A stretch of DNA of 64,000 nucleotides, from the NCBI RefSeq assembly GCF_016722895.1, contig NZ_JAEQNA010000003.1:1-64000 (forward strand). The letters run 5' to 3'. This stretch comes from Ramlibacter aurantiacus (GTDB taxonomy: Bacteria; Pseudomonadota; Gammaproteobacteria; Burkholderiales; Burkholderiaceae_C). Shown one piece after another: positions 16,061 through 24,191 of the stretch; position 1 is the first letter of the stretch; the number at the start of each line of letters is the position of its first letter. Under the pieces are notes generated by a model. That model worked only from the letters and a program-made list of their open reading frames with translations. It did not search any database and had not been told where the DNA came from. A program made the position numbers and the translations under genes.

Positions 16061-16780
16061 ATGACCCATCCACACGCGCTCGCCCAATCGGTCGAGGTGC
16101 TCGCCTTCGATGTCTTCGGCACCGTGGTCGACTGGCACGGCAGCATCGTTCGCGAGCTGCGCGCGCTGCACCCGCAGGTCGATGCCGATGCCTTCGCCAG
16201 CGCCTGGCGCGCCGGCTACGGCCCGTCGATGCAGCGGGTGGCGAGCCAGGCTGGTCCGGCGTGGGTGCGGGTCGACGAGTTGCACCGGCAGATCCTTGAC
16301 GAGATCCTTCCGCGGTTCGGGCTCGACGCGCTCGACGAGGCACAGCGCCGCCATCTCAATCGCGCCTGGCACCGGCTCGATCCGTGGCCCGACAGCGTGC
16401 CCGCGCTGCAGCGGCTGAAGCAGCGCTTCACCGTCTGCACCCTGTCGAACGGTGACATCGGACTGCTCACCCACATGGCCAAGCGTGCCGGCCTGCCTTG
16501 GGACTGCATCCTGTCGGCCGACGTGTTCCGCGCGTACAAGCCCGACCCGGCCGTCTACACCGGAGCCGCGCGCGTGTTCGACGTGTCGCCCGCGGAGGTG
16601 ATGCTGGTGGCGGCGCACGGCTACGACCTCGACGCCGCCCGTGCCTGCGGCTTGCGCACCGCTTTTGTCGAGCGGCCGTTGGAGTTCGGCCCCGGCGCGT
16701 CGGCCGAGGTGCGCGGTCATGAGCGGGACGACCTGCATGCCTGCGACTTGCTGGACCTGGCGGACAAGCTCGGGGCATGA
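16061..16780 (+). CDS. HAD-superfamily hydrolase, haloacid dehalogenase type II
   Basis: A 239-residue protein with the type II L-2-haloacid dehalogenase pattern: nucleophile Asp in LAFDVFGTVVDW, Ser/Asn in TLSNGDI, Lys in FRAYKPDPAVY, and the Asp of AAHGYDLDAARACG. The family displaces chloride from 2-haloacids through an aspartyl ester; many relatives hydrolyse phosphates instead. It is a stand-alone gene with its stop 45 bp before the convergent Bug gene end. Substrate is uncertain; a dehalogenase is favoured by the FDVFGTVVDW and YKPDP context. Confidence 0.88.
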   Translation: MTHPHALAQSVEVLAFDVFGTVVDWHGSIVRELRALHPQVDADAFASAWRAGYGPSMQRVASQAGPAWVRVDELHRQILDEILPRFGLDALDEAQRRHLNRAWHRLDPWPDSVPALQRLKQRFTVCTLSNGDIGLLTHMAKRAGLPWDCILSADVFRAYKPDPAVYTGAARVFDVSPAEVMLVAAHGYDLDAARACGLRTAFVERPLEFGPGASAEVRGHERDDLHACDLLDLADKLGA

Positions 16781-16825
16781 ACGGCCTGAGTCGGGCCCAC
16801 GCAGCCGTGACCCCGGGCGGTCGGC

Positions 16826-17827
16826 CTACTCCGGCGTGATCCCCGCGTTTTTCACCATCTCGCCGATGCGCTTGTACTCCTCCTGATAGAAGGCGCGCAG
16901 CTGCTCCGGCGAGCTGCCGATCACCTCGTAGCCCAGGCCGTCCAGCCGGGCCGCGACGTCGGGCTGCTGCAGGATCTCCTGGAAGGTCGATGCGATCTTG
17001 GCGACCACCGGCCGCGGCGTGCCCGCCGGCACATAGGCCGCGATCCAGCCGGCCAGGCCGAAGCCCGTGTAGCCCTGCTCCTTGAAGGTGGGCAGCTCCG
17101 GCAGCGCCTTGCTGCGCGCATCGCCGGAGATGGCCAGCAGCTTCACGCGGCCACTTTGTGAATGGGTCTTGGCATTGCCCTGGGACATCAAGGTCAGGTC
17201 CAGGTTGCCGCCGATGATGTCGTTCATGGCGCCGAGCTCGCCCGTCTTGTACGGCACGTGCGTCATCTGGATGCCGGCCTGCCGCGCGAAGGCCTCGCCA
17301 TACAGGTGCGAGCTGGTGCCGCGCGCGGGCGATCCGTAGGTCAGCGGGCGGTTCAGCTTCTTGGCGTAGGCGACCAGTTCCTTGAGGTTGTTGTAGGGCG
17401 CGTTGGCCGCGGCCATCAGGGCGATGTTGCCCGCCACCAGCAGCGACAGCGGCTCGAAGTCCTTCACCGGATCGAAGGGCAGCTTGAGCTTGACCAATGC
17501 ATTGGTGAGCTGGCCGGTGGAGGACGTGATCAGGACGGTGTAGCCATCGGCCGGGGACTTGGCCACGTACTCGGTGGCGATGATGCCGGCCGCGCCCACG
17601 CGGTTTTCGGTGATCACCGGCTGGCCCCACTTGCGCGACGCCTGGTCCGCCATCAGCCGGCCCAGGATGTCGAGGTTGCCTCCGGGGTTGGACCAGTTGA
17701 CGAACTTCACCGGGCGGCTGGGAAAGGCCTCCTGGCCGAACGCCGCCCCCGACCAGGGCAGCAGCGAGAGCAGGGCGCCGGCGGTGGCCTGGCGTCGGGT
17801 GAGCGAAAGGGATGTGGGCTTGCGCAT
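16826..17827 (-). CDS. Bug-family periplasmic solute receptor
   Basis: A 333-residue exported receptor. The signal peptide covers about residues 1-31 (LTRRQATAGALLSLL ending AFGQE), then FPSRPVKFVNWSNPGGNLDI, NRVGAAGIIATEYVA and HVPYKTGELGAMNDIIGG follow. It is the last gene of the minus-strand operon TauD-MarR-TauD-Bug (30-bp gap after TauD). The ligand may be the substrate of the two dioxygenases. No permease partner is encoded in the window. Confidence 0.92.
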   Translation of the reverse strand: MRKPTSLSLTRRQATAGALLSLLPWSGAAFGQEAFPSRPVKFVNWSNPGGNLDILGRLMADQASRKWGQPVITENRVGAAGIIATEYVAKSPADGYTVLITSSTGQLTNALVKLKLPFDPVKDFEPLSLLVAGNIALMAAANAPYNNLKELVAYAKKLNRPLTYGSPARGTSSHLYGEAFARQAGIQMTHVPYKTGELGAMNDIIGGNLDLTLMSQGNAKTHSQSGRVKLLAISGDARSKALPELPTFKEQGYTGFGLAGWIAAYVPAGTPRPVVAKIASTFQEILQQPDVAARLDGLGYEVIGSSPEQLRAFYQEEYKRIGEMVKNAGITPE

Positions 17828-17857
17828 GCGTGTTCTCCTCGGGGTTCTCGGTGGTGG

Positions 17858-18733
17858 TCAGGCGGGCACTTCGCCCTGGATGGTGGTTCGCACCAGCTCA
17901 CGCCGGTGCCCCTGGTAGTCGAAGATCGCGCGGTGCTGCAGGAAGCGGTTGTCCCACAGCAGCATCATGTGGCGGTGCCACGAGACACGGCAGCCGAACT
18001 CGGGCCGGTCCAGCAGCGAATACAGGTACTGCAGCAGGGGCGCGCTTTCCTCGGCGGTCCAGCCCTCGAAGCGCTGCACGTACACGCGGTTGACGAACAA
18101 GGCCTTGCGTCCAGTGCGCGGATGCGTGCGCACCACCGGATGCAGCTGTTCCTTGTCGCCCACGGCGACGCTGGTGTGCTCACGCATGTTCGGTCGCGTT
18201 TCCTTCTGCAGCGAGGCCGTGCCGAACAGCCGCGTGGCGCTGTGCACCGCGCGCAGGCCCGACAGCATCTGCTGCAGCGCGGGGGAGAGCGACTCGAACA
18301 CCAGGCACATGTTCACGAAGGCCGTGTCGCCGCCGTAGGGCGGAACGTCCACCCCGCGCATGGCCACGCCCAGCGGCGGCGCCGGCAGGAAGCTGCTGTC
18401 GGAATGCCAGTTCTGGCCGGCCACCTGCCCCTTGCTCTGGGTCGCCTCCGCGAACACCTTCTGCAACTTCGGATAGCCCTCCACCAGCGGAATGTGCGGC
18501 AGGTCCTGGTGGTCGCCGAAGACTTCGCTGAAGCGCATGTGCTGCTCGGGAGAGAGTTCCTGCTGGTCCGGGAAGGTGAGCAGCAGGTGTTCATCGAATG
18601 CCTGCTGGATCCGTTCCCGCACGGCGGGCGTGAGCGGCTGGCGCAGGTCGACGCCCCATACCCGGGCGCCGACCGCGCCGGTGATCCGTTCGAGCCGCAA
18701 GCCCGTATCCGTGGCCGCATCTCGCATGTTCAT
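17858..18733 (-). CDS. TauD/TfdA family Fe(II)/2-oxoglutarate dioxygenase
   Basis: A 291-residue enzyme with the facial triad His110-x-Asp112 (QNWHSDSSF) and distal His267 (NRFLQHRAI), plus the 2-oxoglutarate-binding Arg in RRELVRTTI. These enzymes hydroxylate substrates such as taurine, alkylsulfates or phenoxyacetates, often splitting off the side chain. Overall similarity looks closest to TfdA/TauD rather than to the longer clavaminate-type protein encoded two genes upstream. The ATG overlaps the MarR stop (ATGA). The substrate is unknown; presence of a Bug receptor suggests an organic acid. Confidence 0.92.
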   Translation of the reverse strand: MNMRDAATDTGLRLERITGAVGARVWGVDLRQPLTPAVRERIQQAFDEHLLLTFPDQQELSPEQHMRFSEVFGDHQDLPHIPLVEGYPKLQKVFAEATQSKGQVAGQNWHSDSSFLPAPPLGVAMRGVDVPPYGGDTAFVNMCLVFESLSPALQQMLSGLRAVHSATRLFGTASLQKETRPNMREHTSVAVGDKEQLHPVVRTHPRTGRKALFVNRVYVQRFEGWTAEESAPLLQYLYSLLDRPEFGCRVSWHRHMMLLWDNRFLQHRAIFDYQGHRRELVRTTIQGEVPA

Positions 18734-19275
18734 GAAGTCTTCCTTTCAGGGGGTGACGCGCCGGCGGCGTCGTCGGGCAAGGTGACGGGCTGGTCGCCGG
18801 CGGCGGTGGTCAGCACCTGCAGCGCGTGCCAGAGCGTGTCGCGCTGCGCGGGCGAAAGGGTCGAGAGCAGGCGCACCTGCTCCCGGCGGGCGGCCCGGCG
18901 GACCCGCTCGTGCAGCCGCCGGCCTTCGGCCGTGGTGGCCAGCAGCAGCCGCTGCGCGTGCGAGCCATCCGGCTCGACCTCGAGCAAGCCGCGTTCCTGC
19001 AGCTTCTTGACGCTGCGGCTGACCTGCGCCTTGTCCAGCGTGCTGTGCGCGGTGACCTGGGCGAACGGCAACGGACCGAAGCGCCTGACCAGGCCCAGGA
19101 TGCGCCACTCGGGCGAGGTGAGGCCGTTCGGCTCCAGGTATTCCCGCGTGGCCAGGCGCTGCAGCGCCGTGCCCAGGCGCACGACGCGGAAGCTGAGGAA
19201 GTGCTCCAGCTCCAGCCCGCAGCCGTCCTGCGCCAACGTGGTCCACGGGGTGGTGGGTGTGATCCGTGCAGCCAT
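18730..19275 (-). CDS. MarR family transcriptional regulator
   Basis: A 181-residue winged-helix regulator. Helices around LTSPEWRILGLVRRFGPLPF, the recognition part TLDKAQVSRSVKKLQERGLL and the wing EPDGSHAQRLLLATTAEG are typical MarR features. MarR dimers repress through palindromes and release on binding phenolic or carboxylic ligands. It is encoded between the two TauD-type genes, 3 bp after the first, so it belongs to the operon it probably controls through the paired 16-bp palindromes at 20391-20441. The proline/serine-rich tail after residue 160 is probably disordered. Confidence 0.94.
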   Translation of the reverse strand: MAARITPTTPWTTLAQDGCGLELEHFLSFRVVRLGTALQRLATREYLEPNGLTSPEWRILGLVRRFGPLPFAQVTAHSTLDKAQVSRSVKKLQERGLLEVEPDGSHAQRLLLATTAEGRRLHERVRRAARREQVRLLSTLSPAQRDTLWHALQVLTTAAGDQPVTLPDDAAGASPPERKTS

Positions 19276-19278
19276 GGT

Positions 19279-20382
19279 TCAGGCGCCGCCCCGGGACACG
19301 CCAAGGTCGAACACGCCGCCGCTGGCGGGGTCCTTGCGCAAGGCCTCCATGTCGTAGCGCGCTTTCTGGCCCGTCAGCGGCATGCCGCAGGCGCCGCCGT
19401 TGAAGTAGTTCAGCCGGGCGGGAGCGCGCGCCTCGGTTTCGGGCGCGGCCACCCACAGGCGGAACAGGTGCCGCGGCGGTAGCGGCTCGGGGTGGTCGAC
19501 GAACTGCGTGCGGGCGTGCAGCACCTTGATGTTGTTCACCCAGAGCAGGTCGCCGGGCTGCATGCGCAGCACGATGCGCAGTTGCGGCGAGGCGGCGACC
19601 TGGTCGAACAGGTCGAGCGCCTGGATCTGCCGCGCGGTGAGCGGCTCGCCCGCCTCCTTGTGGCCGGCGACGATGGGGGAGCGCACGTAGCGGCAGGCGA
19701 TGTGCCCGCCCTCGCGCGTGAACACCGGCACGTCCGGCTCGCTGATGGGGCCATCCTGCGGACGGCCTTCGCCGAAGCGATGCCATCGGAAGCCCTCGTA
19801 CAGGGCCGCCAGCAGCTCCGGCTGCTGGCGCAGCATCTCGTCGTGGATCGACACGGCACTGGTGAGAACGGACTCGCCGCCGGACGCGGCGGCTCGCACG
19901 CAGCCCAGGCCGATCAGGTCGGAGGCCGGGTCCATGTGCAGCCGAAGTTCCTGGCTCGTGCTGAACTGGCGCGGGCTGCTCTCCTTGCGCGAGAGGTCGC
20001 GGACATCGACCAGCCGCGCGCCCGCCGCCGTCTGCGTGACCGGCGTGCCGAGCGCGTGCGCGAGCGTCCAGGTCACCCAGCGGGCGCCATCGACGCCCCA
20101 GCGTTCATACGGCAGCCCCCTCAGCAGGATGAAGCCCGGTCCCCGGTAGACCGCACGACGCATGTCGGCGGCCAGCGCCTCGCAGGCGGCGGGCATGGGC
20201 GCCGGCTCACCGGGGTCATGGGCATCGTGCGTGCGCGCGGCATCCTGCGAGGCCAGCGCGTCCAGGCCGGACAGTTCCTGCGCGGACAGAGGACGAAGCC
20301 ACGGACTCGTGGTGCCGAAGCTATCGGCTCGCCACGCGAAAGGGGCGTCGGCGGCCGGGGACGGGTGGAGGGGAGCGGGCAT
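19279..20382 (-). CDS. TauD-superfamily (clavaminate-synthase-like) Fe(II)/2OG dioxygenase
   Basis: A 367-residue protein with His149-x-Asp151 (LRLHMDPASDL), a distal His in NNIKVLHARTQF and an Arg in PRHLFRLW. RGPGFILLRGLP marks the start of the double-stranded beta-helix. It belongs to the TfdA/TauD superfamily but is longer than the sister gene, with an extended N-terminus. It is the first gene of the MarR operon, 10-25 bp downstream of a perfect 16-bp palindrome. Two different dioxygenases in one operon suggest either two sequential oxidations or two related substrates. Confidence 0.9.
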   Translation of the reverse strand: MPAPLHPSPAADAPFAWRADSFGTTSPWLRPLSAQELSGLDALASQDAARTHDAHDPGEPAPMPAACEALAADMRRAVYRGPGFILLRGLPYERWGVDGARWVTWTLAHALGTPVTQTAAGARLVDVRDLSRKESSPRQFSTSQELRLHMDPASDLIGLGCVRAAASGGESVLTSAVSIHDEMLRQQPELLAALYEGFRWHRFGEGRPQDGPISEPDVPVFTREGGHIACRYVRSPIVAGHKEAGEPLTARQIQALDLFDQVAASPQLRIVLRMQPGDLLWVNNIKVLHARTQFVDHPEPLPPRHLFRLWVAAPETEARAPARLNYFNGGACGMPLTGQKARYDMEALRKDPASGGVFDLGVSRGGA

Positions 20383-20390
20383 GGGAAAAC

Positions 20391-20406
20391 CGTTGATCGA
20401 TCAACG
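20391..20406. promoter_or_regulatory. Perfect palindrome, proximal MarR operator
   Basis: CGTTGATCGATCAACG is a perfect 16-bp palindrome covering the predicted transcription start of the minus-strand operon. Its partner at 20426-20441 differs at the centre only, with centres 35 bp apart. Confidence 0.7.
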
Positions 20407-20410
20407 ATCG

Positions 20411-20439
20411 AATCTAGGGCCATTGCGTTGATCCGTCAA
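20411..20439 (-). promoter_or_regulatory. Sigma70-like promoter of the TauD-MarR-TauD-Bug operon
   Basis: Read on the minus strand, -35 TTGACG (20439-20434) and -10 TAGATT (20416-20411) are spaced by 17 bp. The -35 box is inside the distal palindrome and the start site falls in the proximal one, an arrangement made for steric repression. Confidence 0.6.
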
Positions 20440-20441
20440 CG
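20426..20441. promoter_or_regulatory. Distal MarR operator overlapping the -35 box
   Basis: CGTTGATCCGTCAACG is a near-perfect palindrome, almost the same sequence as the site at 20391-20406. It overlaps the -35 hexamer of the operon promoter. Confidence 0.68.
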
Positions 20442-20525
20442 GTGGCGACCCGACCGATCCCGATGGGCTTTCGTGCTGGCGCGGACCGCCCCCGGGAGAC
20501 CTGGCCCCGGCTTTCGACGGCGGGC

Positions 20526-20551
20526 AAAAAAAACCGCAGCCGTGGCTGCGG
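20526..20551 (-). terminator. Intrinsic terminator reading leftward, no obvious upstream gene
   Basis: On the minus strand CCGCAGCC-AC-GGCTGCGG forms a perfect 8-bp stem followed by eight T residues. The nearest upstream sequence on that strand (20552-20795) has no recognisable protein gene, so the terminator either ends a small RNA or antisense transcript, or insulates the operon promoter from leftward read-through. Confidence 0.75.
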
Positions 20552-20795
20552 GGGAAGCTGGGTTGGGCCCAGCGGAGACAACTTGCAACCCAGCATAGGC
20601 CGGGCACGAGGGCATGCGTCACCGTTGACCCGGCAGAGCTGACAGCGCGAGACTGATCCAGGAACTAAATCAGTAGCCGCCATGCGTCTTTCCCGCGCTG
20701 GCCGCCCGCATGGGCGGCGACTGCGCGTCCGGACCGAGCTGCCGAAAGCGTAGATTCGGGTGCCGCCGTCCGGCTGGCGGACCCGAAAGGAATCC
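20552..20795. other. Intergenic region upstream of the NDH-2-like gene
   Basis: About 240 bp without a recognisable coding frame. It contains two inverted repeats, ACTGAT/ATCAGT with an 11-base loop near 20653-20675 and GCCGCCC/GGGCGGC near 20700-20718. It should hold the promoter of the flavoprotein gene and possibly a leftward RNA ending at 20526. Confidence 0.45.
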
Positions 20796-22019
20796 ATGAC
20801 GCAGACACGCCATCGCATCCTGATCCTCGGCGCAGGATTCGCCGGGCTCTGGAGCGCCCTCGGCGCGGCCCGCCAGCTGGCCGAGGTGGGCCGGCCGGAG
20901 GTGGAGGTGCTGGTGGTCAACCCCCGCGACCACCACAGCATTCGCGTTCGCAACTACGAGGAAGACCTCGCCGACACGCTGGTGCCGTTGCCGCAGGTGT
21001 TGAACCCGGCCGGCGTCGGTTGGTTGCAGGGACAAGCGCACCAGATCGATCTATCACGCCGTGAGGTGGAGGTGGCGACCCCGGACGGCCTGCAGCATGT
21101 CGGTTGGGACCGGCTCGTGCTGGCGACCGGCAGCCGCCTGGTGCGGCCGGCGGTGCCCGGCATCGAGCACGCCTTCGACATCGACACCTACGACGCCGCG
21201 ACACGGCTGGGCGTGCACCTGGCGCAGCTCGGGCGGCAGCCGCCCGCCGAGGGACGATGGACCGTGGTGGTCGTGGGCGCCGGCCTCACGGGCATCGAAC
21301 TCGCGTCCGAGTTGCCGCAGCGGCTGCGCAGGTTGACGGGCGAGCCGGTGCGCGTGGTCCTGGTGGACAAGGCGCCCCGGGTCGGCCACGCGATGGGCGG
21401 GGCCCAGCCCGTGATCGAAGGCGCGCTGGGTGCGCTGGGCGTCGAGCACCTCACGGGCACCTCGGTCGCGCGCATCGATGCCGACGCGATCACCTTCGCC
21501 GATGGCAGCCGCCTCGCCACGCGAACCGTGGTGTGGTGCGGCGGCCTGCGGGCCCATCCGCTGGCCGAACAGCTCTCGCCCGAGCGCGATGGGCTGGGCC
21601 GGGTCTACGTCGACGAGTTCATGCGCGTGCGCGGCGTGCCCGGCGTGTTCGCGGCCGGCGACGTGGCCAACGCCCGGCTCGACGGCGAGCACGAATCGGT
21701 GATGTCGTGCCAGCACGGCCGGCCCATGGGCCGCTTCGCCGGGCACAACGCGGTGTGCGACCTGCTCGGCCTGCCGATGCTTGCCTTGCGCATGGACGGG
21801 TACACCACCCTCCTGGACCTCGGCCCCTGGGGCGCCGTGTGCACCGAAGGCTGGGACCGGCGGCTGTCCGCCGAGGGCGACGAGGCCAAGCGCATCAAGA
21901 TGACCGTGAACCGCGAGCGCATCTATCCCCCCCGCTCGGGTGCGCGGGATGACCTCCTGGCGGCGGCCGCGCCCGTGGTCCAGGGGATCCCGCTGCGGAC
22001 ACGCGCGACCGGCAGTTGA
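20796..22019 (+). CDS. NDH-2-like FAD-dependent pyridine nucleotide oxidoreductase
   Basis: A 407-residue flavoprotein. Two Rossmann motifs are present: LILGAGFAGLWSAL near the N-terminus for FAD and VVVVGAGLTGIELASELP in the middle for NAD(P)H, then the FAD-closing GVFAAGDVANARLDG. It resembles type II NADH dehydrogenases, which pass electrons to quinone without pumping protons, but the C-terminal membrane-anchor helix is not clear. Other family members reduce different acceptors. ATG 20796 is preceded by AAAGGA. It is monocistronic; a LysR gene follows after 120 bp. Confidence 0.88.
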   Translation: MTQTRHRILILGAGFAGLWSALGAARQLAEVGRPEVEVLVVNPRDHHSIRVRNYEEDLADTLVPLPQVLNPAGVGWLQGQAHQIDLSRREVEVATPDGLQHVGWDRLVLATGSRLVRPAVPGIEHAFDIDTYDAATRLGVHLAQLGRQPPAEGRWTVVVVGAGLTGIELASELPQRLRRLTGEPVRVVLVDKAPRVGHAMGGAQPVIEGALGALGVEHLTGTSVARIDADAITFADGSRLATRTVVWCGGLRAHPLAEQLSPERDGLGRVYVDEFMRVRGVPGVFAAGDVANARLDGEHESVMSCQHGRPMGRFAGHNAVCDLLGLPMLALRMDGYTTLLDLGPWGAVCTEGWDRRLSAEGDEAKRIKMTVNRERIYPPRSGARDDLLAAAAPVVQGIPLRTRATGS

Positions 22020-22139
22020 TGCGCGGGCGGCGGCGGCCGTCGACTCGCAAGGGCTCGATGGCCTGGCCGCCGATGCGCCCACGCCGCGGCCGCGGGTAGC
22101 ATTCGCACGCCTCATTCGAGGTGCTGCCCTGGTTTGCCA

Positions 22140-23045
22140 ATGAAGGATGATCGACTCGTCGAGATGCGCGTGTTCAAAGCCGTGGCCGAAAGCGGCAGCT
22201 TCACTGCTGCGGCGCATCTGCTCGGTATCAGCCAGCCCTTCGTGAGCCAGACGGTGACCAGCCTTGAAAAGCGGCTGGGCGTCCAGCTGTTGCATCGTTC
22301 CACCCGTAACCAGAGACTCACCACCGAAGGCGATGCCTACCTGACCGTGGCTCGCAAGGTGCTCGACGACGTCGAGCAGGCCGAGGACCTGGTGCGATCG
22401 CCCGAACCCGCAGGCGATCTGCGGCTGAGTGCGCCGCTGGCCTTCGGGATGGACCAGGTCGTGCCGCAGCTTGCCGGTTTCATGGAGGCCTACCCCCGGA
22501 TCAACCTGCACCTGTCGCTGTCGGACACGCTGGTGAACCTGTTGGAAGACCACTTCGACGTGGCGATCCGCATGGGCAAGCTGCAGGACTCGGCGCTGAT
22601 GAGCCGGCGGCTGTGCAATCTGCAGCGCATCGTGGTGGCCTCCCCCGGCTACATCGCGCGGCACGGACAACCGGTGACCCCTCACGGTCTGTCGCGGCAC
22701 AACTGCCTGATGTGGCAGTCGCCCATGGACCGGCTGAACCGCTGGCCCTTCATGATCAGCGGCTCGCGGGAGGAGTTCGCCGTGAACGGGTCTTTCCGCA
22801 GCAGCAACGGCTGGTCGCTGTTCCAGTTGTGCGTCGCCGGCGTCGGCATCATGCGGCTGGCTGAACATCTCGCCGTGCCCGCGATCCAGTCCGGCCAGCT
22901 GGTCCCGCTGCTGGCCGACTACCAGGCGGAGGACGACACGGCCATTCACATCGTGTTCCTGCCGGAGCGCAAGCTGGTCCCGCGCATCCGTGCCGTGGTC
23001 GACCACATGGTCGACGCCTTCCGTCAACCTCCCTGGTCGCGCTAG
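22140..23045 (+). CDS. LysR family transcriptional regulator
   Basis: A 301-residue LTTR of the CrgA/DhcR-like group: N-terminal HTH (VFKAVAESGSFTAAAHLLG and VSQTVTSLEKRLGVQLLHRS) and a substrate-binding-like effector domain (about 92-295). It ends 161 bp upstream of the class II aldolase-TRAP operon on the same strand, and a 23-bp palindrome lies in that gap, so it is the probable regulator of that operon. ATG 22140 is preferred over the TTG two codons upstream. Confidence 0.93.
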   Translation: MKDDRLVEMRVFKAVAESGSFTAAAHLLGISQPFVSQTVTSLEKRLGVQLLHRSTRNQRLTTEGDAYLTVARKVLDDVEQAEDLVRSPEPAGDLRLSAPLAFGMDQVVPQLAGFMEAYPRINLHLSLSDTLVNLLEDHFDVAIRMGKLQDSALMSRRLCNLQRIVVASPGYIARHGQPVTPHGLSRHNCLMWQSPMDRLNRWPFMISGSREEFAVNGSFRSSNGWSLFQLCVAGVGIMRLAEHLAVPAIQSGQLVPLLADYQAEDDTAIHIVFLPERKLVPRIRAVVDHMVDAFRQPPWSR

Positions 23046-23105
23046 AAGAGCGGCCGCCCAGCGCATCAGGCGGCGTTCAGGGATTACCCGCAGATTCATG
23101 GCCTG

Positions 23106-23128
23106 GCCGCAATAAATCTTATTGCGGC
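23106..23128. promoter_or_regulatory. Perfect 10-bp-arm palindrome upstream of the aldolase-TRAP operon
   Basis: GCCGCAATAA and TTATTGCGGC are exact complements around a 3-bp centre. The element is about 80 bp upstream of the aldolase start, where an LTTR recognition site is expected, and it contains a T-N11-A-like arrangement. The LysR gene just upstream is the natural candidate to bind it. Confidence 0.65.
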
Positions 23129-23206
23129 AAGCCGCTGGCTCGCGACGAGGGGTGCCGATATCGTCCCGGCCCATCCCCCACTCACTGCGAACCACAAGGA
23201 ACTGAA

Positions 23207-24055
23207 ATGGCCGAAGCCCTGGAACATCCTGCTCGTCCCACCGCGCCGACCTCACGCCGCTCCGTGTCGATCTACCAGCCGACGCAGGAAGGTCTGGTCT
23301 TCCCCACCGAGCCGGAATTCGCCACGTTCGCCGAGGAGCGGCTGCACCGCAAGCAGCGTCTGGTGGCGGCTTGCCGCGCCTTTGCGATCGAGGGCTTCGA
23401 CTATGGATTCGCCGGCCATCTGACCGTGCGCGATCCCGAGTTTCCCGAGCTCTACTGGACCAACCCGATGGCGATCCACTTCGCCCAGGTGAACCTGTCC
23501 AACCTGATCCTGGTGGACCACACGGGCCGCGTCGTCGAAGGCGCCTACGCCGTCAACCGCGCCGGCTTCGTCTTGCATGCCGCGGTGCACGAGGCGCACC
23601 CGGACATCGTCGCCATGTGCCACGCGCACACGGTGTACGGCACGGCGTTCGCGTCCCTGGGCCGGCCGCTCGAGCCGATCTCGCAGGACGCCGCCGCCTT
23701 CTTCGAGGACCACGTGGTCATCAGGAGCGAAGCGGGGCAGGTGGCGGTGGAGGAAAAGGCCGGCATGAAGGTGGCCGACTGGTTCAAGGGTGTGAAGGCC
23801 GCGATTCACCAGAACCACGGGCTGCTGACCGCGAGCCGGCACAGCATCGAGGCTGCGGCCTTCTGGTTCATCGCCCTGGAGCGCTGCTGCCGCCAGCAGC
23901 TGATGGTCGAGGCGACCGGCAGCAAGCCCGTGCTGGTGAGCCCCGAGCGTTCCCGCTACAGCCGGGAGCACGTGGGCAGCGAATACATCGGCTGGCTGCA
24001 CTTCCAGTCGATCTGGGACCACCTGACCAGGTCGCAGCCGGACATGTTCGACTGA
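23207..24055 (+). CDS. Class II aldolase/adducin family protein
   Basis: A 282-residue zinc enzyme of the fuculose-aldolase/adducin fold. Zinc ligands are the two His of MCHAHTVYG and the later His of HQNHGLLT; FDYGFAGHLTVRD and LHAAVHEAHPD are family blocks. Members act as aldolases, decarboxylases or epimerases on hydroxylated acids. It has a C-terminal extension after the catalytic core (SEYIGWLHFQSIWDHL) typical of the bacterial adducin-like subgroup. It heads an operon with a TRAP transporter, so a hydroxy- or oxo-acid brought in by that system is the likely substrate. Confidence 0.9.
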   Translation: MAEALEHPARPTAPTSRRSVSIYQPTQEGLVFPTEPEFATFAEERLHRKQRLVAACRAFAIEGFDYGFAGHLTVRDPEFPELYWTNPMAIHFAQVNLSNLILVDHTGRVVEGAYAVNRAGFVLHAAVHEAHPDIVAMCHAHTVYGTAFASLGRPLEPISQDAAAFFEDHVVIRSEAGQVAVEEKAGMKVADWFKGVKAAIHQNHGLLTASRHSIEAAAFWFIALERCCRQQLMVEATGSKPVLVSPERSRYSREHVGSEYIGWLHFQSIWDHLTRSQPDMFD

Positions 24056-24191
24056 GCGCCTCGAGGCCTTCTTCAGCCTCCGGCGGATCCGAAGCCGCCG
24101 GGGCCGCCCCTTGTCCCCGCACCCATCGAACGTGCGCAGCGCGATACGTACCCGCGCGCGGGACGTGAACACAAGACATCAGGAGACACAG

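Noticed and set aside
17162..19357. A 731-codon open frame on the plus strand
   Set aside because: It is antisense to the Bug, TauD and MarR genes, which all have clear family motifs. Its own translation is low-complexity, rich in His, Arg and Gly, as expected from the complement of GC-rich genes.
21054..23255. A 733-codon open frame on the minus strand
   Set aside because: It runs opposite to the NDH-2-like and LysR genes, has no recognisable domain and shows shadow-frame composition.
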